DNA of 64,000 nucleotides from CAZIKF01 sp964539825. GTDB lineage: Bacteria > Muiribacteriota > UBA6191. Below the pieces are notes generated by a model, which saw only the letters and a list, made by a program, of their open reading frames with translations, had not been told where the DNA came from and made no database searches. Below, one piece after another: positions 53,213 through 61,078 of this stretch (its first letter is position 1; each line of letters starts with the position of its first letter). The translations under genes were made by a program, and so were the position numbers. The stretch covers positions 1 through 64,000 of the forward strand of contig CAZIKF010000013.1 in NCBI GenBank assembly GCA_964539825.1, given 5' to 3'.

Positions 53213-54992
53213 CATAGATTTCTCTAAGAAACGGTTTTCCCTGAAAAAAATGGGGTTAGCTCTGGCTGTCATCCTATCTCTGGTGCTACCCATTAAGAGA
53301 AGCCAGGCAGCTGAGCTTGAGGACTTTCTTTCGATCGTGGAGGGTTCTGAATATTTCAGCCCACTGGAGAAAACTCTTACTCGTGACATTGTGCAGGGTG
53401 CTAGTGAGGACGACTCCTTTCTAGATGCGGTGATGTCCTCTCCGTTGATCTCGGCAAAAGAGAAGGAAATGGCACGGGCATATTTCCAGACCCGCAAGAA
53501 GCCCACGAAACTTCGCTATGAGGATCCACAAGATATGAATAGGATCGAGGTTTTAGCGCCGGCAATGAGATTTCATGCTGATCTGGACATGAGGATTCGC
53601 AGTATTGACACGGCCAAGGATGTTTCCGCTTACTTCCCCATCGATAACGCTGATTTTGACCCGGGAGTGGCACATATTCTCCAGGGTTCCATCCATTATC
53701 GACCTGAAGAAGAGAAGGATCCGCAAATCTGGGGTCGGATCGATCTTGATATACAGTCATTGGACCAGGAAGAAGAAGTGATTAATGTCCTCATGGTAAG
53801 AAAGGGCGATTCTCTTAAGGTCGGCTCTTTCCTAAGTCCGGAATTTAGTGAATTTGGTCTTCGAAATTCCGAAATAGCGGGTGCTCAAATCCAACTGCGA
53901 AGAAGAAAGTGGGTCCTTGATTTTGCCAGGGGAGACACGGTGGAGGACTTCGTACCCAGTCTCGACTCACTCTCCGTAGGCGGAGGAATCCTGAGGAGGG
54001 AAATTGGGCATAAGGGCAAGGACTTCATCGGTTTGAGCCTATATGATCATAATCGCTTCCACTATGGCGGATTTCTGGCCCAGGGATACTTATTCGATGA
54101 ATCCTTGCGGTTCTATGGTGAATACATGCATCGTGACTCGGGCATTGTTGGTAAGTCAGGTTCCGCCGGAGAATTGGAAGTAGATTTTCAAAATAAGAAG
54201 ATCATTTTTCTCAATGAGTTACAGCGTATTTCTTCAAATTTTTCCTCTGAACTTAATCCTGAATTCAGTCAGTTCGGTTCGATTCTATCCCGTCGAAACA
54301 GACAAGAACACGGTTTTACCTATCGGTTTGATCCCTTCATTACCAGCTCCGTAATTTTCACTCGAAGGTCTAATTTGTTTGTTGATGGAACTCCGGAAGT
54401 GAAGACGTCCGACCTTACCATGGCTTTGATCACCCAGCGGCCTGAGCGACCCAAATACATGGTTGTCTTCAAGCACCAGGAAAGGAATGATGAATTTCAG
54501 TCTATCCTAGATGAACGCCGAAGAATCTTTCTTGCTCAAACCACTTTTCGAGGAAGAGACATTCTTACCTCAGTGGATGTGGCCCAGACTGATTTCGAGA
54601 ACTTTAGAAGCCCGAGGGATTCTTATCTACTAAATTCTTTTTCATTAGATATTTCACGCCCCTTTCTTAAGAAAATTCGAATTCGAGAAAAGTTGGGGAT
54701 TTTAGATCAGAATTTTGAGGACGGCACCCAGGACAGTGAGGCCCAAACGCACCAATTCGAAGTGCGCTACACGATGGATTCCAGGAATTCACTGCGGGGA
54801 ATTCAAAAGTACAGGCGGGTTGCCAGAAGGGCAGGACCCAACAAATACAAGACTATTTATGCCTTGGAAGCAAGGCACCGCAGGGGAGAAAATCTGGAGT
54901 ACACCCTCAGATTAGATTCCTTTAACAACAATGAGTTTAGCCGTGGATACGACGCGAATAGAATCTCAATGGGGGCAAACCTCAGTTTTTGA
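53181..54992 (+). CDS. Exported beta-rich (porin-like) protein
   Basis: 603 aa if started at ATG 53181, or 580 aa at ATG 53250, which directly precedes the signal peptide (LALAVILSLVLP...SQA). A short helical N-terminal region (about residues 50-130) is followed by long alternating amphipathic strands through to the end. The C-terminus is RISMGANLSF, with a terminal Phe typical of outer-membrane barrels. It forms a unit with the FecR/Ig protein upstream, which it may overlap by 32 bp. Specific family not recognised. Confidence 0.72.
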   Translation: MYRSSSIIYFDIDFSKKRFSLKKMGLALAVILSLVLPIKRSQAAELEDFLSIVEGSEYFSPLEKTLTRDIVQGASEDDSFLDAVMSSPLISAKEKEMARAYFQTRKKPTKLRYEDPQDMNRIEVLAPAMRFHADLDMRIRSIDTAKDVSAYFPIDNADFDPGVAHILQGSIHYRPEEEKDPQIWGRIDLDIQSLDQEEEVINVLMVRKGDSLKVGSFLSPEFSEFGLRNSEIAGAQIQLRRRKWVLDFARGDTVEDFVPSLDSLSVGGGILRREIGHKGKDFIGLSLYDHNRFHYGGFLAQGYLFDESLRFYGEYMHRDSGIVGKSGSAGELEVDFQNKKIIFLNELQRISSNFSSELNPEFSQFGSILSRRNRQEHGFTYRFDPFITSSVIFTRRSNLFVDGTPEVKTSDLTMALITQRPERPKYMVVFKHQERNDEFQSILDERRRIFLAQTTFRGRDILTSVDVAQTDFENFRSPRDSYLLNSFSLDISRPFLKKIRIREKLGILDQNFEDGTQDSEAQTHQFEVRYTMDSRNSLRGIQKYRRVARRAGPNKYKTIYALEARHRRGENLEYTLRLDSFNNNEFSRGYDANRISMGANLSF

Positions 54993-55007
54993 ATTACCAG
55001 ATCTGCC

Positions 55008-56717
55008 TCAATAATGAAGTATAGAGTCCACTCTGAAGGATTCAAGCTGGTCTCTGCCATTCAAAAAATCCAACTCAACCAAAAAGAGGATAGCGGTTAC
55101 CGTAGCTCCTTCAGAGCGCATCAATTCAGCTGCCGCACGGGCTGTTCCTCCAGTCGCTAATACATCATCGACTATCACTACGTGGCGATCCTGCAGCTTG
55201 CCCTTTTGTACTTCAAGTTCTGCGGTTCCATACTCGAGCTCATAGCTCATCGAAGAAGTTTCTCCTGGAAGTTTGCCTTTTTTCCGCAAAGGAATAAAAC
55301 CGATTTTCAGAGCCTGTGCGAGTGTTGCGCCAAAAATAAATCCGCGCGCTTCAATCCCGGCGATGAAATCCACATTTCGATCTTTAATGGAATTTTCCAT
55401 TAGTTTAACGACATCGCACAAGCCATGAGGAGAAGCAAGCAAGGGCGCGATATCCTTGAACACAATACCCGGTTTGGGAAAGTCCGGAACGTCCTCCACC
55501 AGGTTTCTTAGTCTCTGCACAACAGAGCGAGTCTTGCGGGACTTGAGATCAGAAAAGACACTGCGGGTATAATTTTCCACCCATTCGTCATCGATGCTCT
55601 GTCGTGTTTGGCGAACTTCACCCAGTTTATTGAGTGAAATGAGCACACTCTTGCGTACATATTCTGAGGAATCGCGCAGAGCATCCACCAGATCAAGGGT
55701 TACTTTTTCATCCCCAAACTCACCCAGTGCCTGGGCCGCAGCGGCTCTCACACTCCAGGTTTCGTCGTTCTTCATCATATGTAGAAGATTCTGTGAATAC
55801 TGGTTAGCCTGTAGATCTCCTAAAATTCTAGCTGCCCAGTAGCGCATGTGGTGATTTCGGCTCGATAAGGCTTGTCCGAGCTCGGACTCTGCGATATCCC
55901 CTATTTCCCACAGGGATTCAGCGGCTTGTTTTCGGATAATCCAATCTTCATCACCTAGAAGTTGAACCAGGGCGCCCGCTACCTCTGGGGATTCGAATTC
56001 TTTAAGAGCCATTACGATGCTCTGTTTTTGATCTAGAGAAATTCGATCTTCCAGGACTTTCTGAATCAGGGCTCTTCTGGATTTTTCTCCCCCGATTTCA
56101 CTCAAGACCTGGATAGCCCAAAACTCCAAGTCCGGCTGTCCTAAATTAAGCAGTTTGATCAGTTCCGCGACTCCTAGTTGTCCCAGTTGAATCAAGGAGC
56201 TTGCAGCGGTCTTGCGGATAGTCCACTGTTCATCAGAGAGGCATTCTATGAGCGGTTTAACGGCCTTTTGGGAGCCGGTCCGTCCAAGAGCCGAGAGTGC
56301 GCACAGGCGGCGGGGCATATCATCCCCGTTCAAGATTTCCTCAAGGGTTCGTACGGCACGATCTCCAAATTGGGAAATTACTTCGCAAATCCAAAACTGA
56401 ATATCATCGTCATTGGTTTGAGCAAAATCTAAAAGCATATCAAGGAAGGAACTTCCAAGCCCAACCAGTGCGCCAGCCGCATTTTTTCGAATTCCCCAGG
56501 AGGCGTGTTTGAGGGCCGCGATAAGAGCTGGAATGGCCGAATCCCCTATTTGACGCAGGGCCTTTACTGCTGCCTGGGATACATTCTCATTAGAATCTCC
56601 AAGAGCTTCAATGAGCAGGGAGATATTTTCGTCGCTGGATTCATTTACGAGGGAATTCACCACTTCTCGTCTGACCTTGTAGTCGGTGTCTCGAAGCCTC
56701 TCCAGATGGTCTTTCAT
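55008..56717 (-). CDS. apt: HEAT-repeat array fused to adenine phosphoribosyltransferase
   Basis: 569 aa from ATG 56717 (GGAG upstream); an extension to 56834 would overlap dnaN. Residues about 1-390 are at least ten HEAT/PBS-lyase repeats (DTDYKVRREVVNSL; DEQWTIRKTAASSLIQLG; DETWSVRAAAAQALG). Residues about 395-569 are a complete APRT: FPKPGIVFKDIAPLL, AGIEARGFIFG and the PRPP loop VVIVDDVLATGGTA. APRT converts adenine and PRPP to AMP and is normally about 170-180 aa and freestanding. The fusion is unusual. The gene lies 22 bp downstream of dnaN. Confidence 0.92.
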   Translation of the reverse strand: MKDHLERLRDTDYKVRREVVNSLVNESSDENISLLIEALGDSNENVSQAAVKALRQIGDSAIPALIAALKHASWGIRKNAAGALVGLGSSFLDMLLDFAQTNDDDIQFWICEVISQFGDRAVRTLEEILNGDDMPRRLCALSALGRTGSQKAVKPLIECLSDEQWTIRKTAASSLIQLGQLGVAELIKLLNLGQPDLEFWAIQVLSEIGGEKSRRALIQKVLEDRISLDQKQSIVMALKEFESPEVAGALVQLLGDEDWIIRKQAAESLWEIGDIAESELGQALSSRNHHMRYWAARILGDLQANQYSQNLLHMMKNDETWSVRAAAAQALGEFGDEKVTLDLVDALRDSSEYVRKSVLISLNKLGEVRQTRQSIDDEWVENYTRSVFSDLKSRKTRSVVQRLRNLVEDVPDFPKPGIVFKDIAPLLASPHGLCDVVKLMENSIKDRNVDFIAGIEARGFIFGATLAQALKIGFIPLRKKGKLPGETSSMSYELEYGTAELEVQKGKLQDRHVVIVDDVLATGGTARAAAELMRSEGATVTAILFLVELDFLNGRDQLESFRVDSILHY

Positions 56718-56739
56718 AGCTTTCTCCCTGGGGTTCGCA

Positions 56740-57870
56740 TCAATGCAAGGAAAGCGACATAATAACACAAATGTGAGAGCACTCTTGGCTGTTATCTTCG
56801 CCCCAGAAATAGGCCGGCATACCCTCACCTTCACAGAGCATGAATACTTTGGAATCTGAAATGGAATTTAGATAGTCCATAATGTATTTAGAGTTGAATG
56901 CTACTGTCATGTCACTCAGTTTATTTTCAATTTCCAATTCCCGGTAAGCTTCGCCCATGACTTCTGAAAAGGCCCTGACACCCATGGCATTTTCCTTCAG
57001 TTCAAAGACCACGCGGTTACCGTTTTCGCGTGCCACTGGATTCACGCCCTTCAGGTATTCAAGAAAGAGGGTTCGATCCAGTGAGATACCCTCAGAAACC
57101 TCTTCTGGAATATACTCCTCATAGTCGAGAAATTCCGCCTGTGCCAGTAATGACTGAAAGATCGTTGTATCAAACTCCACCAGAAACTTGTTGCCTTGCT
57201 GACGAACACTAACTTCATCAGTGGGTAGGATTTTTGAGAGTTCAGAACAAACTTCCTGGGATATCATCCAGCGAAGGGATTCAGAACTATTGATGGAAAG
57301 GGAGCGAGTAGCTTTCATGAGTCGATTTCCATCGGTAGATGCCACATGTAACTGTCCATCTTTGAAATCCAGACAGGTCCCGCGGAATCCTTGCAGGGAA
57401 TTTTCCGTAAGGGAGGAACAAATTCCTCCAATTCTTAGGAGTTCGCGAAATTCCTTTCCGGTGATTTGGAATTCGCAGTCCGCATCGATCAGTTCCACTT
57501 CAGGGTAATCATCCTTTTGACGCCCGGGAATATCGTTTTTACAACTATGATCCCCAACAACGGTAAGTTGAACCCGGTTATTCATCGGGTCTACCTCAAT
57601 TTGGGCGATGGAATCTGAGGAGTTGCTCAGAGAATGAACAAGCTCATGGAAAAACTTTCCCTGAACAAGTACCTCTCCTGGTGTTTGAGTTTCACACTCA
57701 ATTTGAGTTGAAATGAAAGTACGCATGTTCGTGGCACTGATAGTGAGTCCACGGTCTGTTGCATTGAGACAAACATGGGTTAGCTCGGGAATCGTAGTTG
57801 TGGTGGGCAATGCTGGGGACACAATCTCAAGAGCTTTTAACAAATTTAGTTTTGGACATCGAATTTTCAT
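56740..57870 (-). CDS. dnaN: DNA polymerase III beta sliding clamp
   Basis: 376 aa, the usual length for the three-domain clamp. It has the N-terminal KIRCPKLNLLKALEIVSPALP, LTISATNMRTFISTQIE, ISGKEF-type EFQITGKEFREL and ASTDGNRLMK, and ends SHICVIMSLSLH (normally Y-V-V/I-M-P-M-R/L). The clamp tethers Pol III to DNA. dnaA, recF and gyrB are not adjacent, so this is not a classical origin-region arrangement here. ATG start. Confidence 0.94.
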   Translation of the reverse strand: MKIRCPKLNLLKALEIVSPALPTTTTIPELTHVCLNATDRGLTISATNMRTFISTQIECETQTPGEVLVQGKFFHELVHSLSNSSDSIAQIEVDPMNNRVQLTVVGDHSCKNDIPGRQKDDYPEVELIDADCEFQITGKEFRELLRIGGICSSLTENSLQGFRGTCLDFKDGQLHVASTDGNRLMKATRSLSINSSESLRWMISQEVCSELSKILPTDEVSVRQQGNKFLVEFDTTIFQSLLAQAEFLDYEEYIPEEVSEGISLDRTLFLEYLKGVNPVARENGNRVVFELKENAMGVRAFSEVMGEAYRELEIENKLSDMTVAFNSKYIMDYLNSISDSKVFMLCEGEGMPAYFWGEDNSQECSHICVIMSLSLH

Positions 57871-57911
57871 TACGAACCTCGTAGTATAGAGCCTGTTTTA
57901 AGCGGAGAGAG

Positions 57912-57941
57912 AGTATAACAAGGACCCTTCCTGCTTTCCAA
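57912..57941 (-). promoter_or_regulatory. Candidate promoter of dnaN
   Basis: On the minus strand TTGGAA (57941-57936), an 18-bp spacer and TATACT (57917-57912) lie about 42 bp upstream of the dnaN start. No ribosome-binding consensus stands out. Confidence 0.45.
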
Positions 57942-58142
57942 TTTGTCCTTCTTCGGTTGGTCCGTTGCGCATCGAGGCTTGCAGTCCCGTTGAATTTCTC
58001 TTATTCTTCCGTTGGAAGGTGTTGATCCCGGTCCCCAGGATCAGTAGAAGGCTCCGAACTCCGCCAGGTCTGTGATGGAAGCAACGGTTGGATGTTCTTT
58101 TACGTGATCCCGGACAAGGTCGGAGGAGCCTTCCTTTTTTAT
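57942..58142. other. Intergenic stretch without a recognised gene
   Basis: 200 bp between the dnaN promoter and element F. Short frames on both strands are interrupted and resemble no family. A weak AAGG/CCTT hairpin followed by a T run (about 58115-58140) could be a terminator remnant of a lost + strand gene, which would explain why element F sits here. Confidence 0.4.
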
Positions 58143-58306
58143 TTGAGGCGAGAACCGGTGCTTTGGTGCAGTTCTGGGGTTCCATCAGCGGCACCTGGTT
58201 GCGGTTCCCTCGTCAAAGGTAGAATAACTACCTTTTCCTCACGAACCACCACCATGTACCACTGCTGAAACCCCAGAACTGCACCACGCACCGGCTCTCG
58301 CCTCAG
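58143..58306 (+). repeat. Palindromic element F
   Basis: Long near-perfect inverted repeat: ttgaggcgagaaccggtgc...ggtgcagttctgggg (58143-58180) pairs with ccccagaactgcacc...gcaccggctctcgcctcag (58270-58306). The core hairpin AAAGGTAG-aataa-CTACCTTT (58215-58235) is flanked by gcggttccctcgtc and tcctcacgaaccacc. The left arm begins at a TGA, but no intact + gene precedes it. Confidence 0.9.
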
Positions 58307-58498
58307 TGTCTTTGGCGAGGGGATTCTTTCGTCTTAGGTCGTGTTTCTCCCTTTTTCTGGTGAATCGCCACCTTGCAGCCTTGTTGAAACTCCAGTCCTG
58401 CACCACGCACTGGCTCTCGCCTCAATGTATCTTTTTAATTCAGGTGGGGCTTCATTCGTCTAAGGTCGTTTTTCTCCCTTTTCCTTATGACACTTTGG
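58264..58498 (+). repeat. Imperfect tandem duplication of the right arm of element F plus flank
   Basis: About 110 bp (about 58264-58372: ctgaaaccccagaactgcacc... to ...tctccctttttctggtga) is repeated at about 58383-58498 (ttgaaactccagtcctgcacc... to ...tctcccttttccttatga). The second copy has only the right arm, not the core. Confidence 0.75.
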
Positions 58499-58549
58499 TG
58501 ACATGGAACTGTTTCAATCGAAAGTAGGATCTTTTATTGGAGGTGGGAT

Positions 58550-59176
58550 ATGGGAGAGTCAAAACAGTTTCGAATTGGGGGATTTACGCTCATTGAACTT
58601 TTGATTGTGATCTCAATTTTGGTAGTTCTTTCAGTAATGATTGCTCTTCCATTTTTTGGAAAAGACTATGATGCCCGATACCAAACTACTAAATCTAATC
58701 TTGGTGTCATTAGAACTGCTATCTCTATGTTTCGCTCCAGGCACCATACTTTTCCAAAACCTGGAGCAACAGGTGGAGAGCTTGCTACTCAGAATGGTGA
58801 AAATACTCTTGGAGCGATCCTTGCCAACTTTCCGGGTTATGGTGACGGCACTTCCTATATCAGGGGAGGGTTGCCCAGGGAACTGCTCTCAACTCACCTT
58901 GGGAACTCTTATATCTGTGTTGTTCCATCCGTTTTAGACTTTCATTCTGACCAGTCTAGTTATGGTGGATGTGCAAATATAGATTCAGATACGGTTCCTA
59001 GCTCACGTGGTGGATATGTTTATTGTCCAGCTAACGGTGCAATCCGCCTAAATTTCCTGGTTTTGGGAGATGATTTCCGAACGGAAGATCAATTAAAGAT
59101 CGGTTCACTAAATGATGATTGGGATGTATGGAGCAACACAAATATTCAAACCAATGATTGGCCCGTGAGATGGTAG
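58550..59176 (+). CDS. Type IV prepilin / type II pseudopilin-like protein
   Basis: 208 aa. The prepilin peptidase site and N-methylation helix are clear: RIGG-FTLIELLIVISILVVLSV, cleavage after Gly11, with Glu5 of the mature protein present (E16). The globular C-terminal domain (about 45-208) contains cysteine pairs (CVV...GGC...YC) as in GspG/PilA-like subunits. Strong SD (GGAGG) and ATG at 58550. Together with the GspE-like ATPase and the PilT fusion it indicates a type IV pilus or type II secretion system encoded in scattered loci. Confidence 0.92.
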   Translation: MGESKQFRIGGFTLIELLIVISILVVLSVMIALPFFGKDYDARYQTTKSNLGVIRTAISMFRSRHHTFPKPGATGGELATQNGENTLGAILANFPGYGDGTSYIRGGLPRELLSTHLGNSYICVVPSVLDFHSDQSSYGGCANIDSDTVPSSRGGYVYCPANGAIRLNFLVLGDDFRTEDQLKIGSLNDDWDVWSNTNIQTNDWPVRW

Positions 59177-59206
59177 CTCAAAAAATTTCAAAAAAAGTGA
59201 AAAAGA

Positions 59207-59367
59207 GGGAGTCGATAGCCTGAGTTTTTGGATTTCATGGGTGAGCGAAAAGTTCTCTATGTGTGCAGACGACACAGGATGTGGCATCGTCACATTCAAG
59301 GAGGATAAGCAAAGCAGAGGGCTTTGCAGCCAGCCATGAAGTCCAAAAACTCAGGTTATCGGCTCCC
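59207..59367 (-). repeat. Palindromic 3'-end element H
   Basis: On the minus strand it starts 14 bases inside the TPR-methyltransferase gene. The end GAGCCGATAACC plus TGA and agtttttgg is repeated inverted at 59207-59240 (gagtcgatagcctgagtttttgg). The core hairpin is ATGTG-acgatgc-CACAT (59279-59295, minus strand). The flanking core sequence is more diverged than in other copies. Confidence 0.85.
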
Positions 59368-61078
59368 AGAAGATCCCGTGGTCAGAGTATTGGGTTTTCA
59401 GGCTGATTTTATCTCCTGGATTTACCGGGATTGATTCTGTAAAAAATTGTATTGCCTGGTAACGGGAAGGCTGATTTTGTTGGGGTTCGAAGCTGATTTG
59501 AATCCCATCAGTGAGTTGTTGATCAAGCCAGAAAACCACTGCGTGCAGAGTACCTGTTCGGATAATGTCAAAACAGGTCGTGATTTCATTTGTGGAAGTG
59601 AGCATGGCTTTGGGAAGATTTTTGGTATCCAGGTGCAGGCATGGCTGACTTTCGCTGAGGAGTTGGTGGTCTTCTTGATAGAGTCTGACTTTCTTTTTTC
59701 CCACAGAATTTTGGAAACGATTGAAATCCTGAAGTTGAAATCCAGATATTTCATCCACTGGGTGGACGCGGTGGAGACTTGGAACTTCGATTAAGGCTGC
59801 TTTTAATATGAGGCTCCCGGGGAATATCTTTAGTCCTTCTCCGAGACTTTCGACAGCATCTCGCATCTCCCAAATTCCAGCTCCAAAAAAGTGTTCAATC
59901 TGGGCGAGTTGGTTAACTAGAATTTGTGGCTGCTCTGAGCGGATTCTCTCTTTCACTTCCTGCCAGGAGTTCAAGATCTCCACCCGTTCTTCCATTGCAT
60001 TAGCACAGAGGGTGTCCCTTAGTGCGCCAAAGAGATAAGGGTCTGGTTCATAGGAGAGGACTTTGGCAGCTCCCGACCTGGACGCCAGAAAAGTAAAGAT
60101 ACCCGTGTTGGATCTCAAATCTAATACGACTGTCTTTGCATCGCACTCTCTGTGGAAAAGCCTTTCCCAGGAATTGATCCGATCTGTATCGGTTAGTTCC
60201 TCGAAGTGCTCAGAAGGGACGAGAAGGCTAAGTACCTGAGCTCGATTTGTCTGAGCTAAGGACTGATTAGGATCAATATCTAAACAAAGCTGGAAATACT
60301 CAAAGGCTTTGTGCAAATTTCCCAGCGAGCGATGTACTCCGGCGAGATTGTTGAGTGCCATCAGGTTCTTGGGGTCCAGTGATAACACTCTTTGAAAGGA
60401 ATCGATGGCTTCAGCATATCGGTTCTGCTGAACAGCGGCCAATCCTAATCCGATAAGTGCATCTTGATTGGCGGGTTGTTTTCGGCTCAGCTCCTGATAC
60501 TTCTGGCGAGCTTCTTCAATTTCTCCACTCTTTAGCAGGTTTTCCGCAAAATTTCTCAAGGAATTCATATTCTCGGGGTTGATTTCAAAAATACAGCGGT
60601 ACAGTTTATTGGCTTCTTCATGCTCCCCAAGCTCCTGGAGAGCATTTGCCATGTTGTTGAGTGCACTGGGATTTGAAGGAGAGAGTGAGACTGCACGTTG
60701 AGCGGCTTCTAGTGCCTCAGTGGGACGTTGGTCCTGGCACAAGAGGCCGGCAAGATTATTCCATGCCTCCGCATAGTTGCTCCTCCTGGCGATGGCTTCT
60801 CGATAACAATGCTCCGCTTCCTCAAGTTTGCCGGCCTCCTGAAATACATTTCCCAGGTTATAAAAAAAATGAGCTTGCTGGGGATCGAGCTGGAGAGCTT
60901 TTTTGAGGTGCTGTATTCCTTCATCCGTCTTACTTACCTGGTGCAGTAGAAGCCCGAGAAGGTGATGTGCATCGGCTGAGTTTGGATCGGCTTTTAAAGC
61001 CTGTCTATAAAAGGTTTCAGCCTCCGCGACTTTTCCTTGCTGATGCAGTGCCAGAGCACTTTCCAGAGGTGAGCTCAT
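59351..61078 (-). CDS. TPR protein with a degenerate PRMT-like methyltransferase domain
   Basis: 575 aa. Residues about 1-285 are eight or so TPR units (NSADAHHLLGLLLHQ; NYAEAWNNLAGLL; NLMALNNLAGVHRS). The C-terminal half resembles the neighbouring PRMT-like domain but is degenerate: motif I is VVLDLRSNTGIFTFLA instead of a Gly-rich loop, and the double-Glu loop is replaced by VNQLAQIEHFFGAG. The beta-barrel-like end (LHAVVFWLDQQL; SRYQAIQFF) is kept. It is therefore probably a non-catalytic partner of the upstream-encoded protein, overlapping it by 4 bp (ATGA). Confidence 0.8.
   Translation of the reverse strand: MSSPLESALALHQQGKVAEAETFYRQALKADPNSADAHHLLGLLLHQVSKTDEGIQHLKKALQLDPQQAHFFYNLGNVFQEAGKLEEAEHCYREAIARRSNYAEAWNNLAGLLCQDQRPTEALEAAQRAVSLSPSNPSALNNMANALQELGEHEEANKLYRCIFEINPENMNSLRNFAENLLKSGEIEEARQKYQELSRKQPANQDALIGLGLAAVQQNRYAEAIDSFQRVLSLDPKNLMALNNLAGVHRSLGNLHKAFEYFQLCLDIDPNQSLAQTNRAQVLSLLVPSEHFEELTDTDRINSWERLFHRECDAKTVVLDLRSNTGIFTFLASRSGAAKVLSYEPDPYLFGALRDTLCANAMEERVEILNSWQEVKERIRSEQPQILVNQLAQIEHFFGAGIWEMRDAVESLGEGLKIFPGSLILKAALIEVPSLHRVHPVDEISGFQLQDFNRFQNSVGKKKVRLYQEDHQLLSESQPCLHLDTKNLPKAMLTSTNEITTCFDIIRTGTLHAVVFWLDQQLTDGIQISFEPQQNQPSRYQAIQFFTESIPVNPGDKISLKTQYSDHGIFWEPIT

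Noticed and set aside
56740..57870. Replication origin next to dnaN
   Set aside because: No dnaA, recF or gyrB nearby and no cluster of DnaA boxes noticed in the adjacent intergenic DNA, which is occupied by element F.
741..59367. Palindromic elements as integron attC sites
   Set aside because: attC sites have conserved outer R'/R'' boxes (ending AAC / GTT core) and variable centres. Here the centre is conserved and the ends are locus-specific, and no integron integrase is visible.
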